From Candidatus Poribacteria bacterium (lineage in GTDB: Bacteria; Poribacteria; WGA-4E; WGA-3G), in assembly GCA_022394755.1 (NCBI GenBank), contig JAGFCA010000121.1, positions 1 through 48,356 of the forward strand: a DNA stretch of 48,356 nucleotides. The letters run 5' to 3'. The notes under the pieces were generated by a model that ran no database searches, had not been told where the DNA came from, and saw only the letters and a program-made list of their open reading frames with translations. How positions within the stretch are numbered: the stretch's first letter is position 1; every line of letters starts with the position of its first letter. Shown in pieces: positions 1 to 7,919 of the stretch. The position numbers and the translations under genes were made by a program.

Positions 1-169
1 GACATTTTTCAAACAATTCTATAAAACCTTTCAGCAACTGGTTTTAGAGCACTTTTTCTTCTCTGTATTAAAAATTGTGTTGTGAAAATAAAATAGTGTT
101 AGATTCCAGACCAAAAAAATAAATACTTATGAAAATCTTAAAAAGCAAGCCTAATCACAATGATTCATT

Positions 170-490
170 TATGTTAAAAAAACATTCCTATTTAACAAAT
201 GGAAATCTCAAAACCAGAAAGGACAAAATCACAGAATTTAACTTTTTTAAAATTATGATAAAGTTAATTTAAAGTGGCGTTAGACCAGTCTATAACAGGA
301 TTTATAGGGATAATCTACACTAATTTGATTCCTACACTTTGTAGGAAAAGTGTAACATTTTTTTGCTTTTCAACAAATAGATGATTGCATCATTTACACG
401 ATTCACTACCACAGTATATTGGATAAAATATCTATTTTGTGCTTATTTTTCTCTGCATATTAGGATTAAATGTCTGTTTGTATTCTTATC
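170..490. repeat. Diverged direct repeat, copy A (with copy B at 944-1268)
   Basis: Blocks shared with copy B occur in the same order: a GTTAAAAA-type start, AGAAAGGACAA, AAAATCACA(G/C)AATTTA, AAAGTGG(C/T)GT, a CAGTCTAT/AAGTCTAT-ACAGG block, AAAAGTGTAAC followed by a T-run, and GCATATTAGGATTAA. Inside is a hairpin at 329-347 (TTCCTACA, loop CTT, TGTAGGAA). It is enclosed by TACAC (316-320) and GTGTA (350-354). A T-rich run follows, so the unit resembles a terminator-like or mobile non-coding element. No reading frame is conserved between the copies. Confidence 0.7.
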
Positions 491-943
491 GGCAATCATA
501 AATATCAGTGCTTCAAGTACAATCTCAGAACAAAGATACAAAACCAAACAATGAGATGATGTTACAATCTGACTACCTAATATATGCAATATATGTACTC
601 AACACAAGATACTGGAATTCAGACAACTAACAACTAATAAATAATAACTACAGCGTATCTCATAAGTACGAATCGTGCGTTTTTAGTAAATTCCTTTTTC
701 ATAGGCGTAAGGTTTCGCCGCTTATGTATCAATATATAATGCATGGTAAGATACAAGAATCTTACATATATTATTTATGAGATAAACTCTAGATTAAATC
801 ACGAAAGTCACATAACATACATGGCAAGAAAAGTTGTTGTGAATAAGAAACGAAGCAATATATGATTAGAATATAAACTTACAACAAATTACTAAAAACT
901 AATGAATATCTATTAAAACGATCCTAAATACTAAGTTTCATTC

Positions 944-1268
944 TTGTTAAAAATACATCGCTTTTTACCTATTGAAAATCCCGAAATGAGAAAGGACAAC
1001 AATAACACAAAATCACACAATTTAGAAATTCTTATAAATTCAATTCAAAGTGGTGTAAAGCAAGTCTATTACAGGGGTTACAGGGGAAATTTACACCAAT
1101 TTCAATGTCACATCATGTGACGAAAAGTGTAACTTTTTCTGTTTTTCCGGGGCAGAGATGAATACAACGACATCACAATCTACTTACCGAGATTTAGGTT
1201 AAAATATCAGTTTTTATACCTTATTTTCTGTTTGCATATTAGGATTAACTGTCGTTTTTAATCTCTTT
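944..1268. repeat. Diverged direct repeat, copy B
   Basis: This is the second copy of the element at 170-490, in the same orientation and ending just before the rnpB promoter. The outer arms TTACAC (1091-1096) and GTGTAA (1127-1132) enclose an inner hairpin GTCACA / TCA / TGTGAC (1107-1121), and CTTTTT follows. The inner stem differs in sequence from copy A but still pairs perfectly, so structure rather than sequence appears to have been kept. Confidence 0.7.
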
Positions 1269-1311
1269 TGACTGATTGAATATTGCAAAAATCTGAAAAA
1301 ATATGTTATTT

Positions 1312-1317
1312 TATAAT
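1312..1317 (+). promoter_or_regulatory. -10 box of the rnpB promoter
   Basis: A perfect TATAAT sits 3 bases before the first base of the rnpB P1 helix, which suits transcription starting at about 1321-1324. No good -35 hexamer lies 16-18 bases upstream; TTGCAA at 1283 is too far away. I call only the -10 element. Confidence 0.5.
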
Positions 1318-1320
1318 AGT

Positions 1321-1657
1321 TTGAGTTGAGTAGATGGTCGCGTTCCATTAGGAATGAGGAAAGTCCGGACTCCGCAGGGCAGGATGCTGGGTAATCCCCA
1401 GGAGCGGTAACGCTATGGAAAGTGCAACAGAAAGTAGACTACAACGGTAATCCGTTGTACAGGTGAAACGGTGCGGTAAAAGCGCACCAGACCATAAGGT
1501 GACTTGTGGTGCTGGTAAACCCCATCTGGAGCAAGGTAAAACGGAGATATTTAAAGGTGTGCCCGTTTCGTCTCCGGGTAACCGCTTGAGGTTAATGGTA
1601 ACATTGATCCCAGATGAATGATCATCATATACAGAATCCGGCTTATTCTCAACTCAA
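1321..1657 (+). ncRNA. rnpB: RNase P RNA (bacterial class A)
   Basis: This is the catalytic RNA of ribonuclease P, which trims the 5' leaders of precursor tRNAs. Universal blocks appear in order: GAGGAAAGTCCGGACTCC near 1357, ACAGAAAGTAGACTAC near 1428, the GGTAAACCCCATCTGGAGCAAG region near 1515, AGATGAATGATCATC near 1613 and ACAGAATCCGGCTTA near 1631. The ends are set by a perfect 10-bp P1 helix, TTGAGTTGAG (1321-1330) with CTCAACTCAA (1648-1657). The length of about 337 nt is normal for a compact class A RNA. It stands alone with its own -10 box, and the DUF1592 gene starts 55 bases downstream. Confidence 0.96.
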
Positions 1658-1712
1658 GCTTCCTATTCATATAAATATTCAAAGAATTGAGTAACTATCA
1701 TTATATAAATTT

Positions 1713-4142
1713 ATGAAAGAGTATAATCAAATCCGTAAATCAATCTTCTTTTTCAAATATGTTTTTTCATTTCTATGTCTTGTTCTATTATTCACAGGAA
1801 TAAGTTTAAGACATAGTATAGGTGAAAAGGATAATTCCGATTTTGCTAAAGACGGTATAAAATTTGTAGAAAAATATTGTTATGGTTGTCATGCGGGAGA
1901 TGCCCCTGAAGCAGGTCTATCACTTGATATTTACCAAGATAATCAATCTATAATTCAGAATTTCGATGTGTGGGAAAGAGTTATAGATATGGTTCATATA
2001 CAACAGATGCCACCCCAAGGTAGTGATCAACCCAAAATAGAAGAGGCGGAATCATTTATACAACATATACAATCAGTTTTTGATAATACCCTCCTTAATT
2101 CAGAACCTGATCCTGGTAAAATAACCGTTCGTCGTCTTAATAAACTCGAATATACAAATAGTGTACGTGATTTATTAGGTGTAGATTTCGATCCAACACA
2201 GAATTTTCCAGATGATGATATCGGACACGGATTTGATAATATAGGTGATGTATTATCTATGTCGCCTCTCCTAATGGAACGTTATCTTGAAGCAGCAGAA
2301 GCAATAGTAACCCGGGTAATTTTAGTTAATCCCCCAAATCCATCAAAACAGTACAAAGGGATTAAACAACTCCATCCACAGCATGATGAAGTACCAGATA
2401 GTAAGTATCGTTTACTTGATCCATCTGCACCTGAACCATGGAAATCAGGTCCATTTAAAACAGATGCACAATCCCTAAAACTCTTACCTAATGAAGAAAC
2501 ATATCTTAAGGCAACTTTCTATGCTGAAAAGGCAAATGAATCAACAGGTAAGGTAGCATTATATATACAAGGTGATCTTGAGGATGTTACCACTGAAGAA
2601 GAATTGAGTCAATTAGTTGGATTAGATACAACATTAAACCCTAATGTCAAGATACTGAAAATGTTTGATATTGTTCAAAGTGATAAAGACAATAACCAAA
2701 CTGTGGAATTCCTTGTCAGTCGAATTCCAAATGTCGAAAGTGCTGGTATGGCTGTAGTTAAATCTGGTGAATATAAAGATATAAAATTATTTGTACGTAC
2801 AATTTGGTCTGAAGGACCTTTAGATACAAGACCCAAAACACAACTCAAGATATTAGCATGTACTCCTGATATACCTCAAGTTGAACAGACAAGAGAAGTA
2901 TTAACCCGCCTTTTACGTAAGGCATATAGACGGATACCGACAGAAGATGAGATTGAACAACTTGTACAATTCGTGGAATCTATACAAACAGGTGGCACTA
3001 AATGGGAAGGTGCAATTCAACAAGCGATTAAAGTTATTCTCTGTTCACCTAAATTCCTTTTCCGGTTAGAATTGGATGATACACCTGTAAGCGAAGATAT
3101 AATACCAATTGATGAATTTCACCTTGCCTCGCGTCTATCCTATTTCATTTGGAGTAGTATACCTGATGATGAACTACTTGATCTCGCAGAGAAGGGAGAA
3201 TTGAGTTCATCACTTGATTCACAAGTCAAACGAATGCTGAGTGATCCAAAAGCGGATATATTAGCAACAAACTTTGGTGTACAGTGGTTACAAATCCAAC
3301 GGCTGGATAGTGTATCTCCTGACCGTGAACGTTTTCCTACATTCAATCCAAAACTACAAGCTGACATGTATAAGGAAACGAAATTGTTCTTACAATCGAT
3401 TTTCAGAGAAGACCGAAGTCTTCTTGATATACTGGATACAGATTACACATATTTAAATCAACGTTTATCTGGTCATTATGGCATTTGGCGTGATATAAAC
3501 GGTGAGGAGATAAAAGGGGATACCTTTAGACGTGTTTCATTCCAAAATTCGGAACGTGGTGGTATTCTCACTCATGCAAGTATTCTAACCGTAACCTCTA
3601 ATCCTACCCGTACATCTCCAGTTAAGAGAGGTAGATGGGTATTGGAACAAATCCTTGGAACCCCGCCTCCACCGCCTCCGCCAGATGTACCTGAATTAGA
3701 TGAAGATCATGAGAAAATCACTGGTACAACTCTACGGGAAAGACTGGAGCAACATAGAGAAGATCCTTCTTGTGCAAACTGTCATGCAAAAATGGATCCT
3801 ATTGGATTTGCAATGGAAAACTATGATGCCATTGGGAAACATAGAACGAAAGATGGAGAATTTGAGATTGACTCCACCGGACAATTTACAGATGGAACTA
3901 CGTTCACAGGAATTAATGACCTTAAACAAATATTAAAAAGTCGAAAACACCAGTTTGTAAAATGTATTACTGAGAAAATGCTTATTTATGCATTGGGACG
4001 GGGCTTAGAATTCTATGATAAGCCTACTGTTGACAAGATTGTTTCTGTTCTTGAGGAGAATGATTATAGGAGTTCAGTGTTGATTTCACAAATAGTCAAT
4101 AGTGAACCTTTCCGACTACGACGAGGTACAATAGAGGATTAA
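1713..4142 (+). CDS. DUF1592-family c-type cytochrome protein (DUF1587/1595/1592/1588/1585)
   Basis: This is a large exported protein of the planctomycete-type cytochrome family; its biochemical role is not established. An N-terminal hydrophobic segment (about residues 10-32) serves as export signal or anchor. It is followed by a haem-c motif CYGCH (56-60). Next come a DUF1587-like block with RRLNKLEYTNSVRDLLGVD (~140), a DUF1595-like block with LLRKAYRRIPTEDEIEQ (~403), a DUF1592-like block with RLSYFIWSSIPDDELLDLA (~475), and a DUF1588-like block with RGGILTHASIL (~622) and a run of seven prolines. A second CxxCH (CANCH, ~686-690) lies before the DUF1585-like C-terminus. Its stop codon overlaps the start of the next gene by one base. 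In Planctomycetes this family usually neighbours DUF1552 genes, and one lies two genes downstream here. Start codon choice is tentative because no clear Shine-Dalgarno is visible. Confidence 0.92.
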   Translation: MKEYNQIRKSIFFFKYVFSFLCLVLLFTGISLRHSIGEKDNSDFAKDGIKFVEKYCYGCHAGDAPEAGLSLDIYQDNQSIIQNFDVWERVIDMVHIQQMPPQGSDQPKIEEAESFIQHIQSVFDNTLLNSEPDPGKITVRRLNKLEYTNSVRDLLGVDFDPTQNFPDDDIGHGFDNIGDVLSMSPLLMERYLEAAEAIVTRVILVNPPNPSKQYKGIKQLHPQHDEVPDSKYRLLDPSAPEPWKSGPFKTDAQSLKLLPNEETYLKATFYAEKANESTGKVALYIQGDLEDVTTEEELSQLVGLDTTLNPNVKILKMFDIVQSDKDNNQTVEFLVSRIPNVESAGMAVVKSGEYKDIKLFVRTIWSEGPLDTRPKTQLKILACTPDIPQVEQTREVLTRLLRKAYRRIPTEDEIEQLVQFVESIQTGGTKWEGAIQQAIKVILCSPKFLFRLELDDTPVSEDIIPIDEFHLASRLSYFIWSSIPDDELLDLAEKGELSSSLDSQVKRMLSDPKADILATNFGVQWLQIQRLDSVSPDRERFPTFNPKLQADMYKETKLFLQSIFREDRSLLDILDTDYTYLNQRLSGHYGIWRDINGEEIKGDTFRRVSFQNSERGGILTHASILTVTSNPTRTSPVKRGRWVLEQILGTPPPPPPPDVPELDEDHEKITGTTLRERLEQHREDPSCANCHAKMDPIGFAMENYDAIGKHRTKDGEFEIDSTGQFTDGTTFTGINDLKQILKSRKHQFVKCITEKMLIYALGRGLEFYDKPTVDKIVSVLEENDYRSSVLISQIVNSEPFRLRRGTIED

Positions 4143-5179
4143 TGTATCGTGTTGTTTATTTAATAATACTAACATTAATTATTGCGCTTACAATAGGTTG
4201 TTATACTGTTAGCAATATTACAGTTACGAATGACCCCGTATTATTACTTGAAAAGAAATATTCAATACGGTTAGACGCATCCCTAAAATCTTCACATGCA
4301 AAGGAGATTTTATCAATATTAGATTCAACTATTTCTACTGATTACAGTTTGCCTACATCTATATGGAAAGTAGGTAGAGAGAAAATGGAAGACAACATCA
4401 AACTTATGCATATAAATGATGTTGTTTTCGTTACTATTAATAAAGATGTATTTTCCTCAGATATAGATGAAAAGAGTACACTACAGAATAGACTATACTT
4501 TGTAATTGTTGATTTCTTAACTCATAATGGAACATATAGGACTGGTATAGAACAAATCTTGAAAACCAGATATGGCATAGTTGTTGATATTCATTCATAT
4601 ATTTCATTAACACAAAATTCTACACAAGAAACATCTGATGAATATTCAGATTTCGAGAACAATGATTTAATGATCTTTATATCAATATTGGAAAAATTCC
4701 CTCCAGTATGGCATAGAATTCCTGAATTACGTTATATAATTCAAAGAATTGATGATGAAATAAGAGCACCGGGAATGGCATGGACATCTGAAGGATATAT
4801 TGAGTTATCTGCAGCGTTATTTAAACGAAATTTCGATAATGATATCAGAAGGTTACTGGCACACGAAAAGACACACTTTCTGTGGGAGTTTTATTTTTCT
4901 GAAGAAACTAAAGAGGATTGGACAAATCTAAGTGGATGGTATGAAGACCTACCAAGTGAATCAGGATGGAAAAACACCAGTAAACGTTCTGAATTTGTTT
5001 CTGATTATGCATACGAAAAGAATCCTGTTGAAGATATGGCTGAAACCTTTGGGTTTTACCTTGTTTACCCAGATGTCCTACGTTCTGTCTCATTACATAA
5101 GTATGAATTTATTGAAGATCTAATTATAAAACTGAACGATGTACGTATAAATCCAAAACTACAGAACACAACTAATTGA
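4142..5179 (+). CDS. Putative HExxH zinc metallopeptidase lipoprotein
   Basis: I do not recognise the family by name. The 345-residue protein starts with a short hydrophobic segment ending in Cys20 (LTIGC), a slightly off-consensus lipobox. A classic metallopeptidase motif HEKTH lies at 241-245. About 50 residues on, NPVEDMAETFGFYL (from 294) offers Glu297 or Glu301 as a third zinc ligand, the arrangement expected of gluzincin-like peptidases. The gene overlaps the DUF1592 gene by one base (TAATG), so the two are almost certainly co-translated. It ends in TGA, one of only three genes here that do. A membrane-tethered periplasmic peptidase acting with the cytochrome protein is inference. Confidence 0.7.
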   Translation: MYRVVYLIILTLIIALTIGCYTVSNITVTNDPVLLLEKKYSIRLDASLKSSHAKEILSILDSTISTDYSLPTSIWKVGREKMEDNIKLMHINDVVFVTINKDVFSSDIDEKSTLQNRLYFVIVDFLTHNGTYRTGIEQILKTRYGIVVDIHSYISLTQNSTQETSDEYSDFENNDLMIFISILEKFPPVWHRIPELRYIIQRIDDEIRAPGMAWTSEGYIELSAALFKRNFDNDIRRLLAHEKTHFLWEFYFSEETKEDWTNLSGWYEDLPSESGWKNTSKRSEFVSDYAYEKNPVEDMAETFGFYLVYPDVLRSVSLHKYEFIEDLIIKLNDVRINPKLQNTTN

Positions 5180-5204
5180 TATGTTGATTTGATTGGAAAA
5201 AATT

Positions 5205-6254
5205 ATGAAATCTGAAAAACAACTGTCACGAAGATCTTTTCTTAATGGACTTACTATAGGAGGTGCATTAACCTGTTTTCCTATATTAAGTTCTCTACAA
5301 TCTATGGCTGATGAATACGATAGTAGCAAACCTGTAAAACGTTATCCCGATCCTGCTGTCGAAGTAATTGATCAACGATTCTCAAAATATAAAATTGGTA
5401 ATGCTGTGGTTGAAAGATTATGGACGGGAGCTCGTTGGTCAGAAGGTCCAGTTTGGTTCGGAGATGGAGGATTTCTTCTGTGGAGTGATATCCCCAATAA
5501 CCGTATCCTAAAATGGCAGGAAGCAACAGGTCCGGTAAGTGTTTATCGTAAACCTTCAAATAATTCTAACGGACACACACGTGATAGACAAGGCAGACTC
5601 ATTAGTTGTGAACACGGCACACGACGAGTAACTCGTACTGAATATGATGGATCAATTACTGTGTTGATAGACAACTACGAAGAGAAACGTTTAAACGCTC
5701 CGAATGACGCTGTTGTTCATCCAGATGGACATATTTGGTTTACGGATCCAGGATATGGAATCCTTTTTAATTACGAGGGTCATAAATCAGATTTTGAATT
5801 ACCTACATCTGTTTATCGTCTTAATCCTGATAGAGGAACTGTAAGTGTTGTTACAGAAGACTTAGAAAGACCTAATGGTCTATGTTTCTCGCCAGACTAT
5901 GAAAAACTGTATATAGCTGATACCGGTTCGCCAAAGAATATCATGGTTTTTGATGTAGTAAACGGTGAACGATTAGATAATAAAAAAGTTTTTGCTGATA
6001 TGGCACCGGGTACAGCTGATGGCTTACGTTGTGATACTGATGGTAATCTATGGGCTGGTGCCGGTTGGGTAGGTGAAGGTTTTGATGGAGTTCATGTCTT
6101 TGATCCTGACGGGACATTGATAGGAAAAATACATTTACCAGAAATCTGTGCTAACTTATGTTTTGGAGGAACAAAACGTAATCGACTTTTCATGACTGCG
6201 AGTCAATCCCTTTATTCAATATTTGTTGAAGCACAAGGAGCGCCACTTTTTTAA
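5205..6254 (+). CDS. SMP-30/gluconolactonase-like beta-propeller, Tat-exported
   Basis: The protein is a calcium/zinc-dependent lactonase-type six-bladed propeller. Family landmarks are EGPVWF, the N-G-H-T-R-D segment, APNDAVVHPDGHIWFTDPGYG, ERPNGLCFSPD, and the DGLRCDTDGNLWAG block. The Glu of EGPVWF, the Asn of APND and the Asp of DGLRCD are the usual metal ligands. The N-terminus has a twin-arginine signal, SRRSFLNG (8-15), followed by a hydrophobic stretch, so it is probably folded in the cytoplasm and exported. I chose ATG at 5205, which has GGA seven bases upstream, over an in-frame TTG at 5193. It follows the metallopeptidase gene by 25 bases. The substrate is unknown; sugar lactones are typical for the family. 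Confidence 0.88.
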   Translation: MKSEKQLSRRSFLNGLTIGGALTCFPILSSLQSMADEYDSSKPVKRYPDPAVEVIDQRFSKYKIGNAVVERLWTGARWSEGPVWFGDGGFLLWSDIPNNRILKWQEATGPVSVYRKPSNNSNGHTRDRQGRLISCEHGTRRVTRTEYDGSITVLIDNYEEKRLNAPNDAVVHPDGHIWFTDPGYGILFNYEGHKSDFELPTSVYRLNPDRGTVSVVTEDLERPNGLCFSPDYEKLYIADTGSPKNIMVFDVVNGERLDNKKVFADMAPGTADGLRCDTDGNLWAGAGWVGEGFDGVHVFDPDGTLIGKIHLPEICANLCFGGTKRNRLFMTASQSLYSIFVEAQGAPLF

Positions 6255-6483
6255 GAGCATAATATATTTATAAAGTTTGAAAAATCAGAATCTAATACAT
6301 CGTATATTTTGGTGTAATATTGTTATAGAGTGAAGTTTAATTACATATCATTAGACTGAAGTTATAGATTCATTTGCTTTTTTTATTGTACTAAGTTAAA
6401 ATTACGTGTAAGATATAAACCATTAACTTCGTACCTGAAAGAATAGTTTCCTTTTTAATGGTTCAAGGAGTAATTCGAGCGTT

Positions 6484-7833
6484 ATGGAATCCAAAAAACA
6501 TTTATCAAGACGGACATTCTTACGTGGTTTAGGTGTATCAATTGCCTTGCCTTGGTTAGAATCTATGGGACCACTAACAAATTTGGCAACCGCTGCAACT
6601 AAAGGAATGACTGGACAGATTACACCAAATCGTATGGCATTTCTCTATGTTCCTAATGGGAAGATAATGGAGGAATGGACACCACAGACGTTTGGAACAG
6701 GTTTTGAACTAACAAAAATTTTAAAACCTTTAGAGAATATTAGGGATAAGACCCTCGTCTTAAGTGGATTAACTGCCGATAAAGCACGTGCTAATGGTGA
6801 TGGTGGTGGCGATCATGCAAGAGCAATGGCTGCCTTCCTAACAGGGGCACAACCCCGTAAGACAAGTGGCACCGATATTCATGCTGGTATTTCTGTCGAC
6901 CAAGCAGCCGCAACACATATTGGTAATCAGACGCGCCTCCCTTCACTTGAACTTGGAATTGATAAAGGGTATAGAGCAGGTAATTGTGATTCAGGATACA
7001 GTTGTGTATACTCATCAACCATGGCTTGGAAATCGGCAACACAACCATTACCAAAAGAGGTTAACCCAAAACTTGCTTTTGAACGACTCTTTTCTACTGA
7101 ACCAGACGCTGAAAGAACACAACGTGATGCTGAACGTAAAAGCATACTTGATTTTGTTAGGCAGGATTCAAATGATCTAATTCATAAAGTTAGTGGGAAT
7201 GATGCTCGTAAACTTGATGAATATTTCTCTGCTATTAGAGACATTGAACAAAGAATCGAATCTGCTGAGAAATTTCCTCCTATTGAGGATGTTGTTTTTG
7301 ATGTGCCAGATGAAAAACCGACTGATTTTCAGGAACATGTACGTTTAATGATGGATCTCATTATATTAGCATTCCAAACTGATGTAACGCGTATTGCTAC
7401 GTTCGCACTTGCCAACGAAGGAAGTAATAAGACATATCCAGCAGTTAATGTTTCGGAAGGACATCATAATCTTTCTCACCACGGTGGAGATGAAGAGAAG
7501 ATAGCCAAAATACTCAGAATTAATATCCATCATACTGAACAACTTGCCTACTTCTTAGAGAAACTTGATGCAATTCCAGAAGGTGATGGTACACTCCTTG
7601 ATCATTCGATGATAGTTTATGGTAGTGGAAATGCAGATGGAAATCGTCATAGCCACCACGATCTACCCATAATATTGGCTGGAAATGGATGTGGTACACT
7701 TAATAGTGGACGACACATTGAATATCCAAAAGAAACACCACTCAATAATCTATGGCTTTCTCTTCTAAATAGGATGGATGTCAATATGCCTCGAATAGGG
7801 GATAGTACAGGAATTTTAGAAGGTTTATCTTAG
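6484..7833 (+). CDS. DUF1552 family protein, Tat-exported
   Basis: This is a DUF1552 protein, a family common in Planctomycetes and usually paired with DUF1592 cytochromes; its function is unknown. It has a Tat signal, LSRRTFLRG (7-15), followed by a hydrophobic segment ending near residue 38. Family-typical segments are AFLYVPNGKIMEEWTP, GDHARAMAAFLTGA, SVDQAAATHIG, DEYFSAIRDIEQRIE, and HHGGDEEKIAKI. AAGGAG-like sequence (CAAGGAG) lies about 13 bases before the ATG. It is separated by 229 bases from the SMP-30 gene and ends at a strong terminator, so it closes the cluster that starts with the DUF1592 gene. The alkaline-phosphatase-like fold is inferred from its similarity in style to DUF1501. 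Confidence 0.9.
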   Translation: MESKKHLSRRTFLRGLGVSIALPWLESMGPLTNLATAATKGMTGQITPNRMAFLYVPNGKIMEEWTPQTFGTGFELTKILKPLENIRDKTLVLSGLTADKARANGDGGGDHARAMAAFLTGAQPRKTSGTDIHAGISVDQAAATHIGNQTRLPSLELGIDKGYRAGNCDSGYSCVYSSTMAWKSATQPLPKEVNPKLAFERLFSTEPDAERTQRDAERKSILDFVRQDSNDLIHKVSGNDARKLDEYFSAIRDIEQRIESAEKFPPIEDVVFDVPDEKPTDFQEHVRLMMDLIILAFQTDVTRIATFALANEGSNKTYPAVNVSEGHHNLSHHGGDEEKIAKILRINIHHTEQLAYFLEKLDAIPEGDGTLLDHSMIVYGSGNADGNRHSHHDLPIILAGNGCGTLNSGRHIEYPKETPLNNLWLSLLNRMDVNMPRIGDSTGILEGLS

Positions 7834-7860
7834 ATAATTATAATACATTATTCTTAAAAT

Positions 7861-7896
7861 AAAAAGCAGTATGAAACCATTGTCATACTGCTTTTT
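7861..7896. terminator. Bidirectional rho-independent terminator
   Basis: A perfect 14-bp stem, AAAAAGCAGTATGA (7861-7874) and TCATACTGCTTTTT (7883-7896), encloses an 8-base loop. A T-run is formed on either strand. It lies between the convergent DUF1552 (+) and hydantoinase B (-) genes and can end transcription from both. Confidence 0.9.
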
Positions 7897-7919
7897 ACAT
7901 TTATTAATTAATTGAATAA

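Larger units (their letters stand above)
1..1320. other. Long non-coding region with duplicated hairpin element
   Basis: I find no credible gene in this stretch. It contains two diverged direct copies of a ~320-bp block (about 170-490 and 944-1268), annotated separately, each with nested hairpins. Between them, at 700-726, lies an imperfect hairpin in which CATAGGCG pairs with CGCC(GCT)TATG, with a three-base bulge. The last bases form the promoter of rnpB. The rest is AT-rich sequence with no coding signal that I can see. Confidence 0.6.

Noticed and set aside
661..726. Possible tRNA or small RNA around the 700-726 hairpin
   Set aside because: There is no cloverleaf, no TTC loop and no promoter or terminator; the hairpin is imperfect.
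5193..5195. TTG start for the SMP-30 gene
   Set aside because: ATG at 5205 has a better-placed GGA and yields a standard Tat signal.
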